64,000 nucleotides of DNA, taken from the NCBI RefSeq assembly GCF_025971955.1, contig NZ_JAPDMX010000001.1, positions 62,001 to 126,000 of the forward strand, written 5' to 3'. The notes beneath the pieces are model-generated. The model saw only the letters and a program-made list of their open reading frames with translations, did not search any database and was not told where the DNA came from. Positions 56,244-64,000 of the stretch are shown one piece after another. This DNA is from Shewanella subflava (lineage in GTDB: Bacteria; Pseudomonadota; Gammaproteobacteria; Enterobacterales; Shewanellaceae). A program made the translations under genes and the position numbers. Position 1 is the stretch's first letter; each line of letters opens with the position of its first letter.

Positions 56244-57356
56244 TTAGATGACGTTGACCATTTGCTGACGCTTTTGTTTTGATTGCACTTTTGACTGGCG
56301 GCGTTGCCAATATAAGTATAATCCCGTAAAGGCGAGAATGACTGGCATCAAGCCCAACACACACCAAATAATACGGGTAATTAATCCGCCAAAATAACCA
56401 AAGTGCAATTTTCTAAAGCTGTCTAAAAACACCGTCAACAAATCCGCTTCACGAATATCTTGCTTTGATAACAACTGGCCTGTGGTTTTATCAAAACTGA
56501 CCATGCTGCTGTATTCACTATTGAGCGGGTTGTTACTGTCCACTTTTCCATAGAAGGTGATATCCCTGTCGGGTTCATGGGGCATAGCGAGATACCCTGC
56601 TTTAAAGCTGCTGATTTCGTTTGTTGACTGCTGGTGCAATGCTTCAAACGAGATATCTGCGCGATACAGGGGGTGAGTGATGTAAACATGTGCGCCATCG
56701 CCATGTTCAGTGATTTCATGAATGATGCCGCTAATGTTCCAATATGCGCCTGTAAAAGCCAAAATAATTAATACTGGCGAGCTAATGATGCCAACCATTT
56801 TATGAATGTCACTATAGAGAATACGTTTGACGGCACCTAAACGCAGGGTGAATAACTTTGCCCAAAATCGGCGATATATGATCATGCCGCTGATCCCGAG
56901 AAACAGCATAATCAATGCGGCAATAAAAGCCACTGAGGCGCCTTTAACATGTAATAAAAATGAATAGTGCAATTCCAGTAACCAATCGGTGATGAAATGA
57001 TCCATTGGATTGGCTTTTGATAATGTTTGTCCAGTATATTGATTTATATAAATTTTATACCAATCTTCAGTGCCACGTTTAATTAAATAAGCTGCGTCAG
57101 ATCGGGATTTATCATCGTATAGTTCCCAGCCACCTAACTCATATTCTGGATTGTCGCTTAAGGTGGTTTGCATTAAGGTATCTAGGCTTATACGCGGCGT
57201 GGATGATTGTGCCTCAACCAGCATATGATTTGGGCGCAGTAGGCTGTCAATTTCTACTTTGAACACCAAAATACTGCCGGTGATTGACATGATTAAAATG
57301 GGCAACATGGCAATGAGTGCGCCATAAGAGTGCCATTTAAAGAGGGATTTTCTCAT
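56244..57356 (-). CDS. PepSY-associated membrane protein
   Basis: A 370-residue iron-uptake-linked inner-membrane protein of the PiuB/PepSY-TM type. Four membrane helices: near 12-32 (GALIAMLPILIMSITGSILVF), 135-160, 185-208 and 325-350. The extracytoplasmic domain between them carries PepSY-like repeats. HSYGALIAMLPILIMSITGSIL is a common family opening. It is downstream of a TonB-dependent receptor in the same direction, 109 bases away, with a hairpin in the gap; Fur-controlled uptake of a ferric siderophore is likely. A role in iron release by reduction has been proposed for the family but is not shown here. Confidence 0.88.
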   Translation of the reverse strand: MRKSLFKWHSYGALIAMLPILIMSITGSILVFKVEIDSLLRPNHMLVEAQSSTPRISLDTLMQTTLSDNPEYELGGWELYDDKSRSDAAYLIKRGTEDWYKIYINQYTGQTLSKANPMDHFITDWLLELHYSFLLHVKGASVAFIAALIMLFLGISGMIIYRRFWAKLFTLRLGAVKRILYSDIHKMVGIISSPVLIILAFTGAYWNISGIIHEITEHGDGAHVYITHPLYRADISFEALHQQSTNEISSFKAGYLAMPHEPDRDITFYGKVDSNNPLNSEYSSMVSFDKTTGQLLSKQDIREADLLTVFLDSFRKLHFGYFGGLITRIIWCVLGLMPVILAFTGLYLYWQRRQSKVQSKQKRQQMVNVI

Positions 57357-57412
57357 TTTTACCTCTGTTGCTACTATGTTGTTGATAGTGGCTAGTTTGG
57401 AATAAACACCAA

Positions 57413-57443
57413 AGACACAGCGCCGAGTGATTACGCTGTGTCT
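57413..57443 (-). promoter_or_regulatory. Intercistronic hairpin between receptor and PepSY gene
   Basis: AGACACAGCG / CGCTGTGTCT, a perfect 10-base stem with an 11-base loop. The T-run is weak, so it may partly end transcription or stabilise the receptor mRNA. Confidence 0.6.
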
Positions 57444-57465
57444 GTTTCCTGACTTAGGTTAATGG

Positions 57466-59622
57466 TTATAAACGCCAGCTTAACGTGGCACTGTAATTGG
57501 CAGGGGCACCATAAAAACCTTGAGCCCAATAAAGGCTGGTTAGGTATTTTTCATCGGTCACGTTATTGGCATTGACGGTCAGATCCAGTGCATCGCTAAA
57601 GTGATACTTCGCCATTAAATCGACAATCGCATAGGCGCTTTGCTCTGTGATGATTTCTTGACCCGCATTATCAAATCCATCAGCGACAATGCCTTGTGAG
57701 CGATGAATATCATCTTGCCAGCGCATATTTACGCCAAATGTTAGCCCTTCAATGAAGGCCAGATCGTAAGTGGCAGCTAATTTAAATAGCTTGCTTGGCG
57801 TATAGGCGGCCACTTGGTCGTCGCCTGTAATATCAAAATCCGTATACCCAATACTGGCATTTAAACCAGGGTATATTTCACCTGCGATATCGACTTCAAA
57901 ACCATGACTACTAATACCATCTGCACCAATATAGCGGCGCTCTGTTGGAGGAAGTTGGCTAGTACGTGGATCGGGCGTTGCTAGGTTAGTTTGTTGAATA
58001 TCAAAATAAGCCAGTGTGGTAATTAAGTTGCCATTATATAGCTCACTTTTGAGGCCGACTTCTTGGCTTTCTCCCGTGACTGGCGCCAGCGTGTTGTCGT
58101 TTATGTCGAGTTCTCGCTGGGCTTTAAATGTTTCTGTGTAGCTTGCATAGGCAAGCAGTTCAGGAATAAATCGGTAAGTCACACCAACATAGGGAATAAA
58201 TTGTGAGTCTTCAACATCTTGAATTTTACTGTAAGATTCACCCTCAGCTTGCCAGTTGTTAAAACGTCCACCGGCGATCAGATGGAAATCTTCAAAAAGA
58301 TTAAATCGACCAGTAAAGTAAGCCGCTTTTTGGGTGGCACTTACATCGCTGCCACTTGGCGCATCTTTAAAAGTGGGTTTTGGGGTATTGCCATCCCAGG
58401 TATTGAGATCTGGCATCGGCGGGAATCCATTGCCAGTGGTGTAGTCATATAATGAACTATCGGTGTAATCCAGCTTGGCGTAGTTTATGCCCACAACTAC
58501 TTGGTGATCGCGGCCAAATAGATTGATATCACCATTCACATACAAATCGGCTAAATTGTGTTGGTCATCTAAGTCATATTCACTACCATAGCCTGTTAAG
58601 CCCAGTTCAGTGGTTTTATCTGGCGTGCCATAAACATAGAATAATTCAGTATCTTCATCGGTTGTTTTATGTGAATACGTTGCACGTAAACTCCAGTCAT
58701 CCGAAAAATAATGGCTAAATTCCACTACGGTATTTTGCTTTATCACTAGCCAGTTTGACCAGTCTGCAGAGGTATTGGTTGATGTATCATAGTCAGTTGC
58801 ACTGCCATCGGTATAGAACAGCGGTAATGCGCCCCAGTTATTGCCCTTGGCATCGTTATTGATATAGCTGTGGCTCACTGACAGGTTGGTATCATCACTT
58901 AATTTGGCATCGATAAATGCGTAAAGCACGGTTTTATCGGTTTGGTAGCGATCTAAATAGGAGTCTTTCGTTTGTTTGACGGCGACCACTCTTGCCCCGA
59001 AGGTGTCATTGAGCTGCGCTGAGCCATCGACTTCTAAGCGCAGATTATCCCAGCTACCATAACTGGCAAGTAGGTTAAGTTGGTTGTCAGCAGTGGGTCT
59101 TTTGCGGATAAAATTAACTGTCGCCGACGGATTACCCACCCCGGTCATTAAGCCATTGGCGCCACGGATGACCTCAACGCGATCATAAATAGCCGTATCT
59201 TCATCGGCATGATTATTACCTGATGTGAGCGGCAATCCGACCCCATCGACCTGGAAGTTAGTGACATCAAACCCACGGGCGGTGTAATAGGTGCGGTCGG
59301 TTTCGATTCTTTCAACATTAATACCCGTTGCGGTATCCAATGCTGCATTGATGTCGTTAAGTTGGAAGTCTCGTAATTGGGCGTCGGTGATCACTGACAC
59401 AGATTGCGGGATGTCACTGATAGCAAGATCTAATCTTGAGGCTCCGCTGGCCGAATGGGCATTGTAGCCTTGAATATATCTTCCCTTAACCTCAATGGTT
59501 TCAACGTTAGGATCAAGTTGGTCGATGGCCTCATTTGGGGTTTTGGCATAGAGTTGGCTGGCAGGAAGCAAGGCGAGATATATGGCGCATGATAGTGTTG
59601 TTAATTTCATTGTTTGATTCAT
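57466..59622 (-). CDS. TonB-dependent siderophore receptor
   Basis: A 718-residue outer-membrane beta-barrel receptor. A signal peptide (MKLTTLSCAIYLALLPASQLYA) is followed by a TonB-box-like ETIEVKG. The plug domain (about 65-175) carries ISDIPQSVSVITDAQLRDFQ, ARGFDVTNFQVDG and VEVIRGANGLMTGVGNPSATVNFIRKRP, the pattern of the FhuE/FpvA-like siderophore group. The 22-strand barrel ends in an aromatic-rich strand closing with W-R-L. The Fur box upstream supports iron control. The ligand is unknown. Which of two close ATG codons (59622, 59610) is used is unsettled; the mature protein is the same. Confidence 0.93.
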   Translation of the reverse strand: MNQTMKLTTLSCAIYLALLPASQLYAKTPNEAIDQLDPNVETIEVKGRYIQGYNAHSASGASRLDLAISDIPQSVSVITDAQLRDFQLNDINAALDTATGINVERIETDRTYYTARGFDVTNFQVDGVGLPLTSGNNHADEDTAIYDRVEVIRGANGLMTGVGNPSATVNFIRKRPTADNQLNLLASYGSWDNLRLEVDGSAQLNDTFGARVVAVKQTKDSYLDRYQTDKTVLYAFIDAKLSDDTNLSVSHSYINNDAKGNNWGALPLFYTDGSATDYDTSTNTSADWSNWLVIKQNTVVEFSHYFSDDWSLRATYSHKTTDEDTELFYVYGTPDKTTELGLTGYGSEYDLDDQHNLADLYVNGDINLFGRDHQVVVGINYAKLDYTDSSLYDYTTGNGFPPMPDLNTWDGNTPKPTFKDAPSGSDVSATQKAAYFTGRFNLFEDFHLIAGGRFNNWQAEGESYSKIQDVEDSQFIPYVGVTYRFIPELLAYASYTETFKAQRELDINDNTLAPVTGESQEVGLKSELYNGNLITTLAYFDIQQTNLATPDPRTSQLPPTERRYIGADGISSHGFEVDIAGEIYPGLNASIGYTDFDITGDDQVAAYTPSKLFKLAATYDLAFIEGLTFGVNMRWQDDIHRSQGIVADGFDNAGQEIITEQSAYAIVDLMAKYHFSDALDLTVNANNVTDEKYLTSLYWAQGFYGAPANYSATLSWRL

Positions 59623-59706
59623 CTTGGTAACGAGTGGAGAAAGCGCAGTTAATGCGCAGAGTTAAATTCATTACCTAGTGTATACAAATGACACATAGAT
59701 CTAAAT

Positions 59707-59725
59707 GAAAACGATTATCGTTTAC
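59707..59725. promoter_or_regulatory. Fur box of the siderophore receptor operon
   Basis: GAAAACGATTATCGTTTAC, an inverted repeat AAACGAT-T-ATCGTTT matching the Fur site pattern, 85 bases upstream of the receptor gene. Confidence 0.85.
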
Positions 59726-59943
59726 ATTTATAGGGTGTTTGTAAAGATTTGCAGCATAGCGTTTGACCCTAGGCGGAGGTGCCAGTGTTACTAGAGCGAC
59801 ATGGTGAGTTAAAGATGGGGTGGCAGTTTAGGTTGGTTGCAGCTTATGCTGTTAACCATGTTGGGTTTACGTTGTAAAGCTTAAGTCAGTATTGATTGCT
59901 GGTTCATTCAGTTTTCTCACTTCAGCTTGAGCCACTTAATCGA

Positions 59944-59972
59944 AAAAAGGATGACATTTGTCATCCTTTTTT
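59944..59972. terminator. Terminator of purC
   Basis: AAAAAAGGATGACA / TGTCATCCTTTTTT, a 14-base perfect repeat with T-runs on both strands, 60 bases after the purC stop. Confidence 0.85.
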
Positions 59973-60032
59973 ATGAGTAGCATTGAGATTACTCGTTTAT
60001 GAGTATTGCTTGCTGAGCGCTCTTAACCCTAT

Positions 60033-61136
60033 TTAGGCGATTAAATCATATTCATTTTTCAAAATTTCAATAATGTCGGCTTTAGGATTGGACGACAAAA
60101 TGATTTTTTGACCAGTGACTTTTTCAGCTACGCCAGTATAGGTTTCAGAAACCGCCATCATGGCCGCTAAAGGCAAATCATTATCACGCGCAAGCGCTTC
60201 ACGCTCCGGCATTCTATCTTTATTGAGCAAGATGTCTGCGTCGTCAAAATGATTGAGTAAGAATTGACGGAAACCTTCTTTTGAATTTTCTACAATCTTA
60301 CCTTCACGATACGCTGGGCCATCCCAAATACGTGAAGAATCCGGCGTACCGACTTCATCCATATAAATGAGTTTTGAGTGGCCATCTTTATCGGTGACAT
60401 AACCAAATTCAAACTTGGTATCGACAAACACTTGATCTAATTTGGCTAAAGCATCGGAAATAACCTTAAACCCTTGTTTTAATAGTGTTTCGTAAAGGTC
60501 GATATCTGCAGGTTTTTCAAATCCGAATGCTTGATAATTCGCTTCAATATCACCGCGGCTGATATTGACATCATCTTGCTCAGGTACCCCAGGAATACCA
60601 GTTAAAATACCTTTAGTAGAAGGGGTAATCAGTAGCTCAGGTAACTTTTGATCTTTGGTTAAGCCATCAGGCAAGGTGATGCCACAAAATTCGCGCTCAC
60701 CTTTTGCGTAAGCGCGCCACATCGAGCCAGTAATATATTGACGGCAAATAGCTTCCACTTTAATTGGACGGGCTTTTTGAACTATCCACACAAAAGGATG
60801 TGGAATATCAAGAATATGACTATCGGCTAATCCATTTTCGGCAAATAACTTAAACCAGTTATTGGAAATGGCGTTCAATGCCGCCCCTTTACCCGGAATA
60901 CCTTGTAAATTACCTTCTCCATGAAAAATACAGTCAAATGCCGAAATACGATCACTGATGACCATAATGGCTAATGGTGTATTTTCAGGGACATTATAGC
61001 CTTTGTCTTTGATTAAACGACGACTATCAGCTTCGGTTAGCCAATAAACACTGCGCACTTTACCACTATGTACTGGCTTGTCTGTGCGAATGGGTAAATC
61101 GTTATTAACGGCTAAAACGGAATCGGCAAGACTCAT
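60033..61136 (-). CDS. purC: SAICAR synthase
   Basis: Joins aspartate to CAIR with ATP in purine synthesis. This is the long form of about 367 residues found in Shewanella and Vibrio, longer than the 237-residue E. coli enzyme. Marks: [14 protein letters not shown] (near 26), [55 protein letters not shown] and [15 protein letters not shown]. The ATP-binding and SAICAR signatures are intact. I looked for a PurR operator upstream and found none. Single gene. Confidence 0.95.
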   Translation of the reverse strand: MSLADSVLAVNNDLPIRTDKPVHSGKVRSVYWLTEADSRRLIKDKGYNVPENTPLAIMVISDRISAFDCIFHGEGNLQGIPGKGAALNAISNNWFKLFAENGLADSHILDIPHPFVWIVQKARPIKVEAICRQYITGSMWRAYAKGEREFCGITLPDGLTKDQKLPELLITPSTKGILTGIPGVPEQDDVNISRGDIEANYQAFGFEKPADIDLYETLLKQGFKVISDALAKLDQVFVDTKFEFGYVTDKDGHSKLIYMDEVGTPDSSRIWDGPAYREGKIVENSKEGFRQFLLNHFDDADILLNKDRMPEREALARDNDLPLAAMMAVSETYTGVAEKVTGQKIILSSNPKADIIEILKNEYDLIA

Positions 61137-61371
61137 GACGAGTATTCCTCTAGTTGAAGGGAAGGGCTATTTTTTATGGCGGCTATTTTACCCGTATTCT
61201 TTGGTTTTGCCACGTAAAAAGGCGTGGTTAAAATAGGCTTTTTTTATTACAGAACAATCCTATGTTTGATTGCAGCTTATAGAACTTGGTTATTGATTGC
61301 GGGTTAATATTAGCTGACATGCATGTGTATATCAGGCAGTATTCAATTCTTCAAAACTAAGAGCAATTACC

Positions 61372-62331
61372 GTGACAAATACTCAAGTGGATAATACCGC
61401 CAAGCTAGGTCTCATTTTTGTTTCCGTTGCGGTATTTTTTTGGGGCATTTTACCCATAGCTTTAAAGCTGTCGGGGCGATTTATCGATCCTGTGACATTG
61501 ACCTGGTTTCGGTTTTTAATGGCGTTTGTCGTGACCTTGTTACTGCAATGGCGATTGGGGCATTTACGCCAATTTAGTCAGCTGATTCGCGCGGACTGGC
61601 TGAAATTGTGTCTTGCTGGTATCTTGCTGATGTTTAACTACGTATCGTTTGTATATTCACTGGATTACCTTGCACCGGGAACCGCCCAATTGAATTTTCA
61701 AACCGCGCCATTCTTTTTAGCTTTTGGTGGCGTTTTGTTATTTAAAGAACGCTTAAATGCCATACAACTCACATGTTTTGCAACCTTAGCCATTGGCATG
61801 TTGATGTTTTTTCATCCTAATTTGAATGTTGGCAACGCAGATAACCATCAAATTATGCTTGGCGTGTTAATCGTGCAGTTTTCGGTATTGTCCTGGACAA
61901 GTTATGCATTATTGCAAAAGTCTTTAGGGGCCAAATTATCCCCCAGTAATGTGTTGTTGTTTATCTATGGCTTAGGCATTTTTGCTATGGCGCCATTCAG
62001 TCACTTTGGTCATTTTGAGTTAATGAGTTTAGCGGATTGGGGCGTCGTGGTTTTTTGTGGTGCGAATACCCTGATTGCCTATGGCTGTTTTGGTCAAGCA
62101 ATGAAGTATTGGCCAACGGCACAAGTCAGTGCCATGTTGGCGCTAACGCCGGTATTGAGTTTTACTGCCACTGCTAGCGTGGTGAGTCTTGGTTGGTGGA
62201 GTGATGTTTTTAGCGCCGATAATCTAGATGCATTATCGTTATCTGGTATCGCGTTGATCATCGGTTCGGTATTTGCGGTGCAGATTTGGCCTTTGTACGC
62301 CAAACGTAAACGCGCTAAATTAATCCCGTGA
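61372..62331 (+). CDS. DMT (EamA) family permease
   Basis: A 319-residue inner-membrane drug/metabolite transporter with ten membrane helices in two EamA repeats (about residues 10-145 and 160-305). Typical points are the RFLMAFVVTLLLQWR and FQTAPFFLAFGGVLLFKERLNAIQ segments, with the FKERL end of helix 4. The start is a GTG at 61372 (VTNTQVDNTAKLGL) with a weak purine stretch upstream. Substrate unknown. Confidence 0.87.
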   Translation: MTNTQVDNTAKLGLIFVSVAVFFWGILPIALKLSGRFIDPVTLTWFRFLMAFVVTLLLQWRLGHLRQFSQLIRADWLKLCLAGILLMFNYVSFVYSLDYLAPGTAQLNFQTAPFFLAFGGVLLFKERLNAIQLTCFATLAIGMLMFFHPNLNVGNADNHQIMLGVLIVQFSVLSWTSYALLQKSLGAKLSPSNVLLFIYGLGIFAMAPFSHFGHFELMSLADWGVVVFCGANTLIAYGCFGQAMKYWPTAQVSAMLALTPVLSFTATASVVSLGWWSDVFSADNLDALSLSGIALIIGSVFAVQIWPLYAKRKRAKLIP

Positions 62332-62393
62332 TCATTGGCTAATTTTAAACCACCAGATAGCTAGAACTTAGGTAGTTTAGGGCTGAAAACAAA

Positions 62394-62415
62394 AATGGAG
62401 CCCAAAGGCTCCATT
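62394..62415 (-). terminator. Terminator of deaD
   Basis: AATGGAGCC / GGCTCCATT with a four-base loop, with TTTTTGTTTT on the minus strand 27 bases past the deaD stop. Confidence 0.85.
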
Positions 62416-62441
62416 ATTCAATCATTCGTTGAGTTCAACGT

Positions 62442-64000
62442 TTATTGGCCGTTATCACGTGGCTTACGTGGACGGCGTTCAGCTGATGAACGATCGCCAG
62501 AAGGACGGTCACCACCACGAGGACGGCGGTCACCCGATGGGCGATCTCCACGCGGACGACGAGGTGCTGCACTGCGACCTGAATCAACAAATGTTTCATC
62601 ACCGGCTTCACGAATGTTCAGTGGACGACCACAAACACGCACTTTTCTGAGGTGAGTTAATACATCTTTTGGCATGCCATCAGGTAAATCAACGGTAGTA
62701 ACTTGATCGTACAGTTGAATTTGACCGATATAGCGGCTGTCGATGTTAGCTTCGTTAGCAATCGCGCCAACAATGTTACCGACACCAACGCCGTTTTCAC
62801 GACCTACATCAATCACATAGCGATTCATTTTAACATCAGGATTATCTTTTAATCCTTCTGGTTGGCCAAAGCTAGTGGGTGATGGACGGCTGCTGCGCTC
62901 GCGACGAGGACGGTCACCGCCACGGTCTTCACGGGGACCACGGTCGTCACGTGAATCACGTTGACGCTCTTGGATCTGTGGTAACTGTAATGGACGCTCT
63001 TGTTGTACTTGCTGTAATAATGCCGCAGCTAATAAATCGGTATCGATTTCTAACTGTGTACATAATTCAGCAACCGCATTTTTCATGAAATCTAAATCAG
63101 TGTTTAGTGTTTCTTGAATTTGCTCACCTAAACGAGATAAACGACGTTCTGCAACCGTTTCTGGGCTAGGAATTTTCATTGGCGAAATACGGCTGTTTGT
63201 AGCACGTTCAATAGTACGCAACATGCGCATTTCACGGTGTGTTACAAAAAGGATCGCCATACCAGTACGACCAGCACGGCCAGTACGACCGATGCGGTGT
63301 ACATAGGCTTCTGAGTCATAAGGAATATCGTAGTTAACTACGTGACCGATACGTTCAACGTCTAGACCGCGAGCTGCAACATCAGTGGCAATTAAAATGT
63401 CTAATTTGCCGTTTTTCAATTGTTCAACTGCACGTTCACGAGCTTGTTGATTCATGTCACCGTGTAGTGGTGATGAGGCATAACCACGCGCTTCTAGTTT
63501 TTCAGCCAACTCAACACAGCTATTACGGGTACGGACGAAAATGATGATACCTTCAGTATTTTCAACTTCTAGTACACGTACTAATGCTTCGAGTTTGTTG
63601 TGCTGTGATACTTGTACATAACACTGTTCAATAGATTCAACCGTAGTGTGGCTGGCAGCAATACTGATGTTAACTGGATTAGTTAAGTGTTTATTCGCCA
63701 CTCGCTTAATTTGTTCTGGCATGGTGGCCGAGAATAATGCTAATTGGCTGTCAGCAGGCTTATGTTCTAATACCCATTCGATATCATCAATAAAGCCCAT
63801 TTTTAGCATTTCATCAGCTTCATCAAGCACAAGCGCTTTTAGTGTATCAAGCTTTAACGTACCACGGCGCATGTGATCCATTACACGTCCTGGTGTACCC
63901 ACAATCACTTGTGGTCCACGCTTTAGGGCGCTTAATTGTTGATGCATGCTTTGACCACCGTATATTGGCAGTACGTGGAAGCCTTTCATGTGTTTAGCAT
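62442..64000 (-). CDS. deaD: DEAD-box RNA helicase DeaD/CsdA (5' part outside window)
   Basis: A cold-shock-linked ATP-dependent RNA helicase used in large-subunit assembly and mRNA decay. The amino end, with the Walker A motif, lies past the window edge. Visible motifs are TPGRVMDHM (Ib), LDEADEMLKMGF (II, DEAD), LFSATMP (III), IIFVRTRNS (IV), LIATDVAARGLD (V) and HRIGRTGRAGR (VI). A DbpA-like RNA-binding domain follows (VGRENGVGVGNIVGAIANEANI, as in the CsdA family) after an Arg/Asp/Gly linker. The tail is a basic RPRGDRPSGD repeat region. At least 519 codons are visible; full length should be about 600. Confidence 0.95.
   Translation of the reverse strand, partial: AKHMKGFHVLPIYGGQSMHQQLSALKRGPQVIVGTPGRVMDHMRRGTLKLDTLKALVLDEADEMLKMGFIDDIEWVLEHKPADSQLALFSATMPEQIKRVANKHLTNPVNISIAASHTTVESIEQCYVQVSQHNKLEALVRVLEVENTEGIIIFVRTRNSCVELAEKLEARGYASSPLHGDMNQQARERAVEQLKNGKLDILIATDVAARGLDVERIGHVVNYDIPYDSEAYVHRIGRTGRAGRTGMAILFVTHREMRMLRTIERATNSRISPMKIPSPETVAERRLSRLGEQIQETLNTDLDFMKNAVAELCTQLEIDTDLLAAALLQQVQQERPLQLPQIQERQRDSRDDRGPREDRGGDRPRRERSSRPSPTSFGQPEGLKDNPDVKMNRYVIDVGRENGVGVGNIVGAIANEANIDSRYIGQIQLYDQVTTVDLPDGMPKDVLTHLRKVRVCGRPLNIREAGDETFVDSGRSAAPRRPRGDRPSGDRRPRGGDRPSGDRSSAERRPRKPRDNGQ

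Noticed and set aside
61209..61228. CCACG/CGTGG hairpin upstream of purC as a riboswitch or PurR site
   Set aside because: Only five pairs, no match to the purine riboswitch core or to the PurR palindrome.
62395..62655. 86-residue Arg-rich plus-strand frame
   Set aside because: Antisense to the repetitive basic tail of deaD; its composition reflects that repeat.

Overview
The window looks like chromosomal core DNA of a marine gammaproteobacterium, most probably Shewanella or a close relative. The evidence is the gene content (long PurC, a small DUF2999-type protein, YcaD-like MFS protein, the ilvY/ilvC and ilvLGMDA pair, an Arg-His-Pro tRNA cluster), the moderately AT-rich base composition and the abundance of cyclic-di-GMP proteins. 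I assign the genus by protein resemblance only; no search was run. No complete insertion sequence, prophage, CRISPR array or defence island is visible.

Layout. 1-1.25 kb: end of a galactose operon (galK, start of galM) on the minus strand; GalK lacks four residues of the glycine-rich GHMP motif. 1.45-8.1 kb: cation/proton antiporter, cutA-dsbD (ATGA overlap), fxsA, a small membrane protein and a MATE exporter. 8.2-10.5 kb: groES-groEL behind a clear sigma-32 promoter, followed by a structured 3' region and a terminator. 10.6-13.8 kb: the most accessory-looking stretch, with an AT-rich gene of unknown function, a palindromic repeat, a cold-shock/Excalibur membrane protein and a membrane-bound XRE regulator. 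13.9-25.2 kb: dcuA-type transporter, yqhA, small hydrolases and transporters, a CoA-transferase, a SulP transporter, nnr and a DUF2999-type gene. 25.7-37.2 kb: dgt, a 1500-residue propeller/PAS/GGDEF/EAL sensor, two tandem acyltransferases, yifB and a CorC/YtfL-type gene.

37.1-45.7 kb is the branched-chain amino acid region. ilvY is divergent from ilvC across a gap with a duplicated candidate operator. Next comes ilvGMDA, preceded by a 31-codon leader peptide (ilvL) and a classical attenuator with a competing antiterminator. ilvE is absent from the operon. Together these genes make threonine deaminase, acetohydroxyacid synthase II, ketol-acid reductoisomerase and dihydroxyacid dehydratase. 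They are followed by a class V aminotransferase, a palindrome-flanked 0.24-kb element and a periplasmic solute-binding protein.

48.4-54.3 kb: ubiK, rep, a GAF/GGDEF/degenerate-EAL protein and a tRNA operon Arg(CCG)-His(GTG)-Pro(TGG)-Pro(TGG). 54.6-64 kb: rimO, a Fur-box-controlled TonB-dependent siderophore receptor with a PepSY membrane protein, purC, a DMT permease and deaD, which runs off the end.

The most unusual items are the GalK deletion, a pair of hairpin repeats whose stems differ but stay self-complementary, the three-stem structure after groEL, the fully readable ilv attenuator, and a GGDEF protein whose EAL half has lost its catalytic motifs.
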